Below are positions 24,505 to 32,001 of a stretch of DNA of 44,868 bases, piece after piece; the stretch's first letter is position 1; each line of letters starts with the position of its first letter. A model generated the notes under the pieces. The model was given only the letters and a program-made list of their open reading frames with translations. It was not told the DNA's origin and did no database searches. The stretch covers positions 1-44,868 of the forward strand of contig HF992566.1 in assembly GCA_000436695.1 (NCBI GenBank), in the 5' to 3' direction. The position numbers and the translations under genes were made by a program. The DNA is from Prevotella sp. CAG:1185 (GTDB lineage Bacteria > Bacteroidota > Bacteroidia > Bacteroidales > Bacteroidaceae).

Positions 24505-25024
24505 TATCCTTTAAATAATTTGCAAGTTTATGTTTACTTCTTGAGAGATGCGACTTCACTGTTCCAACAGGCAGCGATGTTATCTCTGAAATCTTGTCAA
24601 CAGGCAATCCGTCAATAAGTTGCAGCGTAAGGCAGAGCCTCTCGTCGGCTTTCAGTATCTTAAGCGCCCCATATATATCCATGCCCAAAGCCTTGTCTGT
24701 CCGTGCAGCACTGCGTTCGGTCGCCAAAGAGTCTACGTCGTCAGTAATCTTGTGCGACCTTCTGTAGTCATAAAGCACGTTGTAGGCTATGCGGTAAAGC
24801 CATGTTGAGAAGCCCGAAAGTCCCCTGAAACGCCCTATGCTGGTGTACGCCTTGATGAAAGTGTCCTGCGCCAAGTCGTCGCTGAGCTGTTCGTCGCCCA
24901 GAGTCTGACTCAGGAAGAACCTTCTGACGGCCGACTGATATTTCACCACAAGCGCATCAAATGCCTTCTTGTCGTGGAATACGGCCACGCGGGTAACCAA
25001 CGATATGTCGCTAAGCTGTTTCAC
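24488..25024 (-). CDS. ECF-family RNA polymerase sigma factor
   Basis: A 178-aa group IV sigma factor. Region 2 (about 25-90) has FDALVVKYQSAVRRFF, DDLAQDTFIKAYTSI and FSTWLYRIAYNVLYDYRR, the usual -10 recognition set. Region 4 (about 120-172) has LTLQLIDGLPVDKISEITSLPVGTVKSHLSRSK, a helix-turn-helix for -35 recognition. There is no region 1 or 3. It is the middle gene of a three-gene operon with a candidate anti-sigma gene after it and a predicted membrane protein before it. A classic ECF-type promoter upstream of the operon suggests autoregulation. Confidence 0.93.
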   Translation of the reverse strand: MKQLSDISLVTRVAVFHDKKAFDALVVKYQSAVRRFFLSQTLGDEQLSDDLAQDTFIKAYTSIGRFRGLSGFSTWLYRIAYNVLYDYRRSHKITDDVDSLATERSAARTDKALGMDIYGALKILKADERLCLTLQLIDGLPVDKISEITSLPVGTVKSHLSRSKHKLANYLKDNGYDR

Positions 25025-25039
25025 CTGTAACCCTGAATA

Positions 25040-25744
25040 TTACTTTTCTTTATCGTCGGCCGACTCGTCCTTTATATCGTCCGTATAACTGTCGTTCCAT
25101 TTTTGGCGTTTGTCACGTCCCGTAGTGCGCGAGATTATACACTGTCCGAGACCATAGAAGAACACGAGCCATCCGATACCGGTGAGCGGATTGGCACCGA
25201 TAACATAGAAGAAGACCACAAGACCTATGCCAAGGCATCCGTTCTTGACACCTTTCCTCCATAGAGCCTCATTGCTGAAATCGTCTTTCTTCAACAGGTA
25301 GTCGGGTATGGGTTGCCCGTTCTCCATTGCCTTTTCTGCCAGACGGTAACGTTTGTTGCGGTTTTTAAATATCATATATATAATAAGTGCCACAAATATA
25401 AATGGAGAAAGCATGATGATAAGCCCCAACAGTACAAAGAATATGGCTATCACAACACCGCCAAAGCCGCCTAAATCGGCAAGATAGGCAATAAGTTTGA
25501 AGGGATCTGAAACATCATCTAACGTAGTTACATGAACTGAATCACTGTCGTCTTGAGCAGTCTGCTGCGCAACTGCCGTATCTCGTGCCGCACCTGTAGT
25601 GTCCGAATAGGCCACCACCTCACTTGTGTCAGCGGCAGCATGGCTGTTAACCACCTGAGGATTATGCCTGTATAAAGACTTCTGAGCCTGAACAGGAACC
25701 GTAAATGCGGCTGCCATGGCTAAAATTATAAATAACTTTCTCAT
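25040..25744 (-). CDS. Predicted inner-membrane protein, first gene of the ECF operon (DUF6249-like)
   Basis: A 234-aa protein with a signal peptide (MRKLFIILAMAAAFTVPVQAQ), a Ser/Thr/Asp-rich periplasmic stretch (about 25-85), a strong hydrophobic pair (about 93-127), a cytoplasmic basic segment with KNRNKRYRLAEKAMENG, then two more helices (about 163-200) and a charged tail. I think it resembles DUF6249 membrane proteins but cannot verify that. It lies 15 nt before the sigma gene and is the first gene behind the ECF-type promoter, so it may sense or respond to envelope stress. Function unknown. Confidence 0.7.
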   Translation of the reverse strand: MRKLFIILAMAAAFTVPVQAQKSLYRHNPQVVNSHAAADTSEVVAYSDTTGAARDTAVAQQTAQDDSDSVHVTTLDDVSDPFKLIAYLADLGGFGGVVIAIFFVLLGLIIMLSPFIFVALIIYMIFKNRNKRYRLAEKAMENGQPIPDYLLKKDDFSNEALWRKGVKNGCLGIGLVVFFYVIGANPLTGIGWLVFFYGLGQCIISRTTGRDKRQKWNDSYTDDIKDESADDKEK

Positions 25745-25773
25745 ATTTCGTTTTCATTTTTTATTCTATTCAT

Positions 25774-25802
25774 TAGACGTATCAAATGATAAAAAGGTTG
25801 CA
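25774..25802 (-). promoter_or_regulatory. ECF-type autoregulatory promoter of the sigma operon
   Basis: On the minus strand TGCAACC (25802-25796), 16 nt, then CGTCTA (25779-25774). A GCAAC-type -35 with CGTC-type -10 at 16-17 nt is the classic ECF promoter layout. Transcription would start about 25 nt before the operon's first ATG (25744). A housekeeping-type alternative (TTTG, 19 nt, ATCATTTG) overlaps it but misses the first -7 base. Confidence 0.7.
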
Positions 25803-25813
25803 GACATGACAAA
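25798..25813. repeat. Third copy of the 16-bp repeat, overlapping the ECF promoter
   Basis: TTGCAGACATGACAAA, identical to the copies at 24094 and 24114. Read on the minus strand its last bases supply the TGCAA of the -35 element, and the conserved TTTGTCATGTC lies upstream of it, beyond what a sigma factor alone needs. Confidence 0.8.
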
Positions 25814-25997
25814 AAATTTCAGAAGAATATGTCATTCACCATCTCTTAATTTTATTTTATGACATAATTTATTACACATAACACATAAATTTTAAACGCA
25901 TCCCGTCAAGCAAGAAGCAGCAATTATTAAGCCATATTTTTAAACAGCCACACCAACTCGGCGCTTTACTAATAAAAAACCGATGATTTAGCCTTCA

Positions 25998-26034
25998 AAA
26001 ACGGGCCACTTTTCATGCAAAAGTGGCCCGTTTT
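25998..26034. terminator. Strong bidirectional terminator-like hairpin
   Basis: AAAACGGGCCACTTTT (25998-26013) and AAAAGTGGCCCGTTTT (26019-26034) form a perfect 16-bp stem with a 5-nt loop and A/T tracts at both ends. It lies in the 530-bp gap between the ECF operon and the beta-barrel gene, and could end the beta-barrel transcript or an unannotated short RNA. Confidence 0.85.
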
Positions 26035-26276
26035 CGATGCGTAACTCGGCCACTAATAGTCTGAAAGCAAACTCATATATTTTGGTTAAGCGAACGGCAG
26101 AAATCGCATTATAAATATTTAAATGCAAAGCAAAATGCGGCAAAAATGTTATAAATTTTAGGGCATTTAATTTCACGGCTGTATTTTGCCACAAAATCAA
26201 ATGCCCTAAAATGTTTGATAACAGAGTTATTTTACAAAAAGTATAATTGCCGTATCTTAAAACAATGTATTGCAGA
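26035..26276. repeat. Gene-free stretch with a second nested inverted repeat
   Basis: TTTTAGGGCATTT (26156-26168) and AAATGCCCTAAAA (26199-26211) form a perfect 13-bp stem, and its 30-nt loop holds another perfect dyad, ATTTTG-CCA-CAAAAT. An open frame of 70 codons crosses this area but runs through both hairpins and is not credible. From 25814 to 25997 I see nothing but AT-rich sequence. Confidence 0.6.
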
Positions 26277-27053
26277 CTACAATATTCTGCCGCAGAGACG
26301 GAAATTGATAACAGGATAAATGTTTATCTTGCTGAGTGTCTTTATCACTCCGCCTTCATCGCCTCCAAAATCTTCTTCTGTTAGCTGCTCGCCGTTACAA
26401 TACAATTTAGGCGAACCCCAGAACATACAGCCGAGTTCGAACATAAATCCTATACGGTTGCGTGGCACTGCACGGCCGAAGCCCAAACCTACATAAGGCT
26501 TAAACGACGACGTCTTGATTTCGGCATTAATATTACCGTTCTCGTCAGGCGTAAGCAGATAGTTGCCCAACTCGTAGCCTATGCGCTCGCTCTCAGGCAC
26601 ACGGGCGTTATAGTCGGCAACGTCTTTCAGCAGACCGTCCTCCGTGTTATAAGCCTTTACGATGCTCGAACCGCCGAAATAGGCACCGGCTGTTATATGG
26701 AAACTGCCGCCAAAAGGATATAAATCTACAAGAAACTTTCCGTTGACGAAGCCTGTCTTTGCCTCTATTCCTACTGATGACGGAAAAAGATCGCTTTCAT
26801 CAGGATACGTATCTGCATAAGAACTTATGCTGAGGTCTGTATCAAACTTAATTTTAGGAAACACTGAAATACCGGCACGAAGCTGAACAAAATCGCACGC
26901 CGGCATGGCTACATCTATGCCGACACCGGGTGTTCCGGCTGTTACTCCAACAGAAAGGTGATTAAAAAGATTGTTGTCCTCTTCCTCCTGCGCCTGCACA
27001 CCTACAGACACTAAAGCCATTGCAAAGAGCAATAAAATGGAGCTAATTCTCAT
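26277..27053 (-). CDS. Outer-membrane beta-barrel protein, function unknown
   Basis: A 258-aa exported protein. The signal peptide is MRISSILLLFAMALVSVGVQAQ, followed by an acidic stretch. The rest alternates hydrophobic and polar residues in strand-like blocks (LSVGVTAGTPGVGIDVAMP, FHITAGAYFGGSSIV, PYVGLGFGRAVPRNRIGFMFELGCMFWG) typical of a small 8-10-stranded porin-like barrel. The last residue is not aromatic, which is mildly atypical. It has its own promoter. No specific role can be read; a structural or immunoreactive-type outer-membrane protein is a guess. Confidence 0.75.
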   Translation of the reverse strand: MRISSILLLFAMALVSVGVQAQEEEDNNLFNHLSVGVTAGTPGVGIDVAMPACDFVQLRAGISVFPKIKFDTDLSISSYADTYPDESDLFPSSVGIEAKTGFVNGKFLVDLYPFGGSFHITAGAYFGGSSIVKAYNTEDGLLKDVADYNARVPESERIGYELGNYLLTPDENGNINAEIKTSSFKPYVGLGFGRAVPRNRIGFMFELGCMFWGSPKLYCNGEQLTEEDFGGDEGGVIKTLSKINIYPVINFRLCGRIL

Positions 27054-27104
27054 AATAAAATAGTTTAATGATAATTTGAATAATAAAAATTAAGTTTCTT
27101 TTTG

Positions 27105-27136
27105 CAAAGATAAGTTAATAATTCTAATCTGACAAG
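27105..27136 (-). promoter_or_regulatory. Promoter of the beta-barrel gene
   Basis: On the minus strand CTTG (27136-27133), 20 nt, then TATCTTTG (27112-27105), close to the Bacteroidetes consensus, about 50 nt upstream of the start. Confidence 0.65.
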
Positions 27137-27183
27137 TTTTTAAATAAAAACTTTATTTTAAATCAAAACTTTAAAATTATTTG

Positions 27184-27191
27184 TAACTTTG
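27184..27191 (+). promoter_or_regulatory. -7 box upstream of the methyltransferase gene
   Basis: TAACTTTG matches the consensus 26 nt before the start codon. No clear -33 element. Confidence 0.55.
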
Positions 27192-27217
27192 CCGACATTA
27201 TCCAAATCGTCTAACAA

Positions 27218-28654
27218 ATGACACTGCCGGAAGATTTTATAAACTATACCAAAACGCTCACGGGCAACGACTTGTGGGGCATAATAAGCAACGGACTGGC
27301 CGAGGAGCCGCCGGTAAGCATAAGGCTCAACCCCTTTAAATGTGACGGAGATATGCCGGCCGAAAATCTTTCTGACGGAAAAGTCGGATGGTGTGACAAC
27401 GGATATTATCTCAACTCTCGTCCTAACTTCACGTTTGATCCCCTGCTCCACGCCGGAAAATATTATGTCCAGGAAGCATCATCGATGTTTCTCGACCGCG
27501 TTATGCGCCAGTATGTTGCCGACAAGCCGGTTACAATGCTCGACCTTTGTGCCGCACCTGGCGGCAAGTCAACCGTGGCAAGGGCTGCGCTGCCTGAAGG
27601 AAGTCTGCTGATAAGCAACGAGCCGATGAGGACACGCGCACAGATTCTGGCGGAAAACATGCAGAAATTCGGACACGAGGACGTGATTGTTACAAACAAT
27701 TATCCGCGCGACTTCGGCAAGAGTCGCCTCCTTTTCGACGTAATACTTACTGATGTTCCATGCTCTGGCGAAGGAATGTTCAGAAAGGACGACACGGCGA
27801 TAAGCGAATGGAGCGTGCAGAATGTGGATAAGTGCTGGCGACTTCAGCGCGAAATTGTGAGCGATGTATGGCAGTGCCTGAAGCCAGGCGGTCTGCTGAT
27901 TTACTCAACATGCACGTTCAACACCAAGGAAGACGAAGAAAACATAAGATTTATAACTGAAGAACTGGGCGCAGAACTGTTGCCCGTTGACGTTGACGAA
28001 AGCTGGAACATAACCGGCTCGCTGCTCAAAGGATTTGACAAACCTGTTTATCGTTTCCTGCCCGGACTTACTCGCGGTGAAGGAATATTCATGGCCGTGA
28101 TGCGAAAAGAAGGCGAATATGGCGGCAACGATAATCCTAAAAAGGACAAGAAGGCGAAGAAAGACAGACAGCGCAACGGCAAGAAAGATGCGGCTAAATG
28201 CAACACTGAATGGATTGAAAAATCTGACAAATTCGACTTTGTTACCAACGACAACATCACATCAGCCATACCCAAGGCATGGCGCGATGTTTATGACGCA
28301 GCAAACAAATCACTCAAGATATTATCTGCCGGAATTACTTTAGGCGAAAGCAAAGGTAAAGACATCATACCGGCACAGGCTCTCGCCCTTTCGAGGGCAC
28401 TTAACAAGGATGCCTTTGCAAAGGCAGAACTGACTTATGCGCAGGCAATGAGTTTTCTGCGCAAAGAGGCTGTAACCTTACCTGCCGACACACCGCGCGG
28501 ATATGTTTTGGTTACGTTCAAAGGCGTGCCGCTTGGCTTTGAAAAGAACATAGGCAACAGGGCCAACAACCTTTATCCGGCTGAATGGAAGGTAAAAAGC
28601 TCTCACGTGCCGGACGAATACAACGAAATAATAAAAACTAATAAAATACGATGA
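27218..28654 (+). CDS. RNA cytosine-C5 methyltransferase, NOL1/NOP2/Sun family (RsmF-like)
   Basis: A 478-aa SAM-dependent RNA m5C methyltransferase. The SAM site is MLDLCAAPGGKST (107-119). The two catalytic cysteines are in TDVPCSGEGMF (about 185) and YSTCTFN (about 228), followed by EDEENIRFI. A Lys-rich linker (about 305-325) leads to a C-terminal PUA-like domain with LPADTPRGYVLVTFKGVPLGFEKN. This long form with the C-terminal domain is like E. coli RsmF (16S rRNA m5C1407). The exact target is inferred. It overlaps thyA by an ATGA junction. Confidence 0.9.
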   Translation: MTLPEDFINYTKTLTGNDLWGIISNGLAEEPPVSIRLNPFKCDGDMPAENLSDGKVGWCDNGYYLNSRPNFTFDPLLHAGKYYVQEASSMFLDRVMRQYVADKPVTMLDLCAAPGGKSTVARAALPEGSLLISNEPMRTRAQILAENMQKFGHEDVIVTNNYPRDFGKSRLLFDVILTDVPCSGEGMFRKDDTAISEWSVQNVDKCWRLQREIVSDVWQCLKPGGLLIYSTCTFNTKEDEENIRFITEELGAELLPVDVDESWNITGSLLKGFDKPVYRFLPGLTRGEGIFMAVMRKEGEYGGNDNPKKDKKAKKDRQRNGKKDAAKCNTEWIEKSDKFDFVTNDNITSAIPKAWRDVYDAANKSLKILSAGITLGESKGKDIIPAQALALSRALNKDAFAKAELTYAQAMSFLRKEAVTLPADTPRGYVLVTFKGVPLGFEKNIGNRANNLYPAEWKVKSSHVPDEYNEIIKTNKIR

Positions 28655-29445
28655 AACAATATCTCGAACTGCTAAGACGCATCAAGACCGAAGGCGTAAA
28701 GAAGCACGACCGCACTGGGACGGGCACAATAAGCATATTCGGCAATCAGATGCGCTTTAATCTTGACGATGGCTTTCCGCTTCTTACAACCAAGAAGCTC
28801 CATCTGAAATCTATAATCTACGAACTTCTGTGGTTCTTAAAAGGCGACACTAACGTGAAATATCTTCAGGAACACGGGGTGAGGATATGGAACGAATGGG
28901 CCGACGAGAACGGCGAACTCGGTCCTGTTTATGGCCACCAGTGGCGCTCATGGCCCGACCATAACGGCGGACACATCGACCAGATTAAGAACGTGATTAA
29001 TCAGATTAAGAACAATCCTGACTCAAGGCGCATGATTGTGAGTGCATGGAACGTGGCCGACATTGAGCAGATGCACCTGCCTCCATGCCATTGTCTGTTC
29101 CAGTTTTATGTAGCAGACGGACGTCTCAGTCTTCAACTTTATCAGCGCAGTGCCGATACATTCCTCGGTGTGCCGTTCAACATTGCGTCATACGCCCTTC
29201 TGCTGATGATGGTTGCGCAGGTAACAGGACTTAAACCGGGTGACTTTATCCACACAACAGGCGACACCCACATTTATCTTAACCATCTCGAACAGGTTGA
29301 CCTTCAGCTGACACGCACTCCCCGTCCGCTGCCGACAATGAAGCTCAACCCTGATGTCAAAGATATCTTCGACTTTAAATACGAAGACTTCACTCTCGAA
29401 AACTATAATCCCTGGCCGCACATTGCCGGAAAGGTGAGTGTGTAA
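28651..29445 (+). CDS. thyA: Thymidylate synthase
   Basis: ThyA converts dUMP to dTMP with methylene-tetrahydrofolate as donor, releasing dihydrofolate. At 264 aa it has the same length as the E. coli enzyme and aligns without gaps by eye. The catalytic cysteine is Cys146 in LPPCHCLFQFYV; other motifs are DRTGTGT (20-26), NEWADENGELGPVYG and SADTFLGVPFNIASYALL. Its ATG overlaps the preceding stop. folA, which regenerates tetrahydrofolate, follows after a palindromic repeat. Confidence 0.97.
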   Translation: MKQYLELLRRIKTEGVKKHDRTGTGTISIFGNQMRFNLDDGFPLLTTKKLHLKSIIYELLWFLKGDTNVKYLQEHGVRIWNEWADENGELGPVYGHQWRSWPDHNGGHIDQIKNVINQIKNNPDSRRMIVSAWNVADIEQMHLPPCHCLFQFYVADGRLSLQLYQRSADTFLGVPFNIASYALLLMMVAQVTGLKPGDFIHTTGDTHIYLNHLEQVDLQLTRTPRPLPTMKLNPDVKDIFDFKYEDFTLENYNPWPHIAGKVSV

Positions 29446-29454
29446 AATTATTTA

Positions 29455-29559
29455 GGAGTCATGGAGTTAGGTAGTTAAGGAGTTAAGACAATACCAAAGA
29501 GGTTTTAAGACAGACATGGCAAATGTCTTAACTCCTTAACTACCTAACTTCATAACTCC
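29455..29559. repeat. Large palindrome of GAGTTAAGG-type units between thyA and folA
   Basis: Two 36-nt arms (29455-29490 and 29524-29559) are inverted copies matching at 34 of 36 positions, made of units like AGGTAGTTAAGGAGTTAAG. The 33-nt centre has no further obvious symmetry. A transcript through it would form a very long hairpin between thyA and folA; it may terminate, stabilise or process the mRNA. Confidence 0.85.
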
Positions 29560-29590
29560 CCATCAAAACCACTTTAACTACCATAATCTC

Positions 29591-30073
29591 ATGCAAATAA
29601 CCATCATTGCCGCCGTGGCACAAAACCGGGCGATAGGAAAAGACAACAAACTGATTTACTGGCTGCCTAACGACCTGAAAAGATTTAAGGCCCTTACAAC
29701 AGGACATACAATAATAATGGGACGAAAGACCTTTGAGTCGCTGCCGAAAGGGGCACTGCCAAACAGACGCAACATTGTGTTGAGCCGCACAAAGCGCGAC
29801 TTTGCCGGATGCGACTGCTACACTTCGCTCGACGAAGCGCTGGCTAACTGCTCTGCCGACGAAGACATATATATAATAGGTGGAGCAAGCATTTATGAAC
29901 AAGCAATAAATAAGGCCGACAGACTGTGCCTTACAGAGATAGAAGATACTCCGGCAGATGCCGACACTTTCTTTCCTGAGTTTGACGATTGGAAAGAAGA
30001 AAAACGCGAAGACCACGACATCGACGAGAAACATGCCTACAAATACTCATTTGTAGACTACGTCAGACAATAA
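29591..30073 (+). CDS. folA: Dihydrofolate reductase
   Basis: Reduces dihydrofolate to tetrahydrofolate with NADPH. It is 160 aa. The N-terminal strand and Met20-loop region, ITIIAAVAQNRAIGKDNKLIYWLPNDLKRFK, carries the active-site acidic residue as Asp28. MGRKTFESLP (48-57) and the NADPH loop IYIIGGASIYEQAI (about 97-110) are diagnostic. The C-terminal strand has YKYSFVDYVRQ. Together with thyA it closes the folate cycle. A strong terminator follows at the stop codon. Confidence 0.96.
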   Translation: MQITIIAAVAQNRAIGKDNKLIYWLPNDLKRFKALTTGHTIIMGRKTFESLPKGALPNRRNIVLSRTKRDFAGCDCYTSLDEALANCSADEDIYIIGGASIYEQAINKADRLCLTEIEDTPADADTFFPEFDDWKEEKREDHDIDEKHAYKYSFVDYVRQ

Positions 30074-30125
30074 AAAAAGTTGAAGCCAAAGAGTACGTAT
30101 GGTTCTCTTTGGCTTCAACTTTTTT
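30073..30125 (+). terminator. Terminator of folA
   Basis: A perfect 21-bp stem (30073-30093 with 30105-30125; core GTTGAAGCCAAAGAG) with an 11-nt loop and a T-rich 3' side. Its flanking A and T tracts make it work in both directions. Confidence 0.92.
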
Positions 30126-30191
30126 ATAAATATCAAATCATAAAGCGTATGCCCCAAATGCCTATAAGGCCTTAACACACGTCATTGGTAT

Positions 30192-30225
30192 CATAAAAAA
30201 ATAAACCAAGGCACTTATGCCTTGG
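30192..30225 (-). terminator. Terminator of the Lrp/AsnC gene
   Basis: CCAAGGCA (30206-30213) pairs with TGCCTTGG (30218-30225) around a 4-nt loop. On the minus strand TTTATTTTTTTATG follows, a good T-tract. Confidence 0.85.
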
Positions 30226-30235
30226 CTTAACTTTT

Positions 30236-30736
30236 TTATTCAGTAACATCATCTTCTTCCTCATCGTCAACCGGTATGTCAACGATAGGCAGCTGACGGT
30301 CGAATGCCGAATTGAATGATATGATTGTTTCGCTTCGTGACAATCCCAGAGGCTGCAGACGATCGTGAATGATATTGAGCAAATGGTGATTGTTGAATGC
30401 GTAAATCTTTATGAACATATCATAGTCGCCTGTAGTATAATGACATTCAACCACTTCAGGTATGTTTCTTAAAGCCTCAACCGCCTTGTCAAAATCTTCA
30501 GGATTTCTGAGGTTCAAGCCAATATAAGCACAAGTTTCGTAACCAATCTTCTCAGGGTCAATGATGAACTGCGAGCCCTTCAATACTCCGAGACTATTAA
30601 GTTTCTGTATGCGCTGATGTATGGCCGCGCCGCTTACGTTGCACGAACGAGCTACCTCAAGGAATGGAATACGAGCATCCTCGGCAATAAGCCGTAGAAT
30701 TTTTTTGTCTAATGAATCTAAATTATGATGCGCCAT
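30236..30736 (-). CDS. Lrp/AsnC family transcriptional regulator
   Basis: A 166-aa feast/famine regulator with the start at MAHHNLDSLDKKIL, the standard family N-terminus; the longer frame would add 32 atypical residues. The N-terminal helix-turn-helix has LRLIAEDARIPFLEVARSCNVSGAAIHQRIQKLNSLGVL (about 14-52). The C-terminal RAM domain (about 70-145) binds amino acids and drives oligomerisation, with VVECHYTTGDYDMFIKIYAF. The tail is very acidic. A 14-bp palindrome inside its promoter suggests autoregulation. It is transcribed away from the ExbD operon. Confidence 0.92.
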   Translation of the reverse strand: MAHHNLDSLDKKILRLIAEDARIPFLEVARSCNVSGAAIHQRIQKLNSLGVLKGSQFIIDPEKIGYETCAYIGLNLRNPEDFDKAVEALRNIPEVVECHYTTGDYDMFIKIYAFNNHHLLNIIHDRLQPLGLSRSETIISFNSAFDRQLPIVDIPVDDEEEDDVTE

Positions 30737-30885
30737 TTTCTGAGTTAATAGATTAAACAAACATAAATATTGGCCACCGGATAAGAACGCTTCGTTTTTA
30801 TGCCATCCGTCTGCCATGGCAAACGCCGGCATCTGTGACGCAAGGACATGCTGTTTTCAAAATCCAACTGACCGATTAATTTGTG

Positions 30886-30917
30886 CAAAGATATGATAAA
30901 TTTATCATTTCTGCAAT
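30886..30917 (-). promoter_or_regulatory. Promoter and dyad operator of the Lrp/AsnC gene
   Basis: On the minus strand ATTG (30917-30914), 20 nt, then TATCTTTG (30893-30886). Between them lies the perfect 14-bp palindrome TGATAAATTTATCA (30894-30907), ideally placed for repression, probably by the Lrp-type protein itself. A second -7-like box, TATGTTTG (30765-30758), lies nearer the gene. Confidence 0.6.
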
Positions 30918-30978
30918 AGATTTAAAGCAAAATTTTACGTCTTAATAACAGATTATAACATCTTTGTAAAAGCAAAAA

Positions 30979-31446
30979 TTAATTCTTGCTTTTTTCAACC
31001 GCAGAATAATTAACGCGGAGTGCTCCGGCCTCACGCAAGCCCTGCCTTAAATCGCTCATAATTCCCATTTCGGTCTCGCGGTCAGCCTTCACCGAAACAC
31101 TCATTATTTTGGCGTCTTCGGGCGACATACGGTGGCGTTCCTCTGTAACATAATCAATTACGGCAGGTATGTCAGCATACTTGTCGTTAATCTGTATACG
31201 AGTCTTGTTTCCGGCCTGTGCCCTCATTTCTTTTGTCGGCTTGCCGATATAGATATGAGTTATAGCCGACTTCTTTGTAAGTTTAGTAAGTTCTGTACCC
31301 TCAGGCACCCTATATTTCACCTTCAGCGTTACCTGGCGCATGTGAGTAACGGTGATAAAGAAGAACAGCACCGTGAATATAAGGTCGGGCAATGCTGCCG
31401 TGTTGAGCATCGGCACGGTGCGACGGCTGCGTTTGAACATACTCAT
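30979..31446 (-). CDS. exbD: ExbD/TolR family biopolymer transporter, second copy
   Basis: A 155-aa inner-membrane protein with a short basic N-terminus (FKRSRRTVPMLNTAALPD), one transmembrane helix (LIFTVLFFFITVTHM, about 22-37) and a periplasmic domain. The Asp just before the helix (Asp21 or so) is the conserved proton-relay residue of ExbD/TolR. It is the last gene of the operon and begins in an ATGA overlap with the other ExbD. Two different ExbD subunits in one operon is usual in Bacteroidetes. It works with ExbB to energise TonB. Confidence 0.88.
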   Translation of the reverse strand: MSMFKRSRRTVPMLNTAALPDLIFTVLFFFITVTHMRQVTLKVKYRVPEGTELTKLTKKSAITHIYIGKPTKEMRAQAGNKTRIQINDKYADIPAVIDYVTEERHRMSPEDAKIMSVSVKADRETEMGIMSDLRQGLREAGALRVNYSAVEKSKN

Positions 31447-31979
31447 CTCTCACCTCCTTCGGCTTCTGCCACAGTTGTTTCAGATATGCGCTGAGGATAA
31501 TATGCCCTGACTTTCTCGCGCTGTTTGGCCGTACACCGCTCATATTCGCGCCCGTAAGTCTTAAGCGCATATCTGTTGCGAAGCGTGTTATATGCCGCCA
31601 TTATTTCGTTCTGCACGTTGAAATACAGGTCATAACTCGTCTTTCTGTCAACGGTAACTGAGATGATGTGGCGCTGGCGGTCGGCAGTCTTGCCTACAAA
31701 CGTCATGACACGCGAACGCAACTGCGCAATATCAAGCGGCTTTCCGTCAACTACAAGACGGTTCTCAGACGTAAGCTGAAGGTCGAGCATATTGCTCTTG
31801 CTTATGTCTGCCACCTCTTCCGTGTTGTTCTTGTCGGGCGGAGGCAACTGGCGCTGCAGGCCCTTGTCTACGTCCATAGACGTCATTATAAGGAAGAACA
31901 CCAGCAGGATGAACGATATGTCAGCCGTTGACGTGGTGTTCAACTGAGGTACTTCACGTTTATCGTGTCTCAGAATCAT
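31443..31979 (-). CDS. exbD: ExbD/TolR family biopolymer transporter, first copy
   Basis: A 178-aa single-pass protein. The N-terminal motif is RDKREVPQLNTTSTADISFILLVFFLIMTSM-like, with the conserved Asp immediately before the helix (about residue 20). A periplasmic domain follows and is longer than in the second copy, ending in an acidic/Gly tail after AYYPQRISETTVAEAEG. It overlaps the second ExbD by 4 bp. It starts 130 nt after the membrane-protein gene, a gap that holds a short in-frame ORF. Confidence 0.88.
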   Translation of the reverse strand: MILRHDKREVPQLNTTSTADISFILLVFFLIMTSMDVDKGLQRQLPPPDKNNTEEVADISKSNMLDLQLTSENRLVVDGKPLDIAQLRSRVMTFVGKTADRQRHIISVTVDRKTSYDLYFNVQNEIMAAYNTLRNRYALKTYGREYERCTAKQREKVRAYYPQRISETTVAEAEGGER

Positions 31980-32001
31980 TTTCTTTGACCTATGTTTTTA
32001 C

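Noticed and set aside
25988..26200. 70-codon minus-strand frame in the gap after the ECF operon
   Set aside because: It reads through a perfect terminator-type hairpin and one arm of the second inverted repeat; composition looks non-coding.
29503..29523. Partial match (CAGACATGGCAAA) to the 16-bp ECF-region repeat inside the thyA-folA palindrome
   Set aside because: One base differs and only 13 bases align; with no linked sigma gene it is more likely chance.
30737..30832. 32-residue N-terminal extension of the Lrp/AsnC protein
   Set aside because: Standard family proteins start at MAHHN-like sequence; the extension is Gly/Leu-rich and unlike the family.
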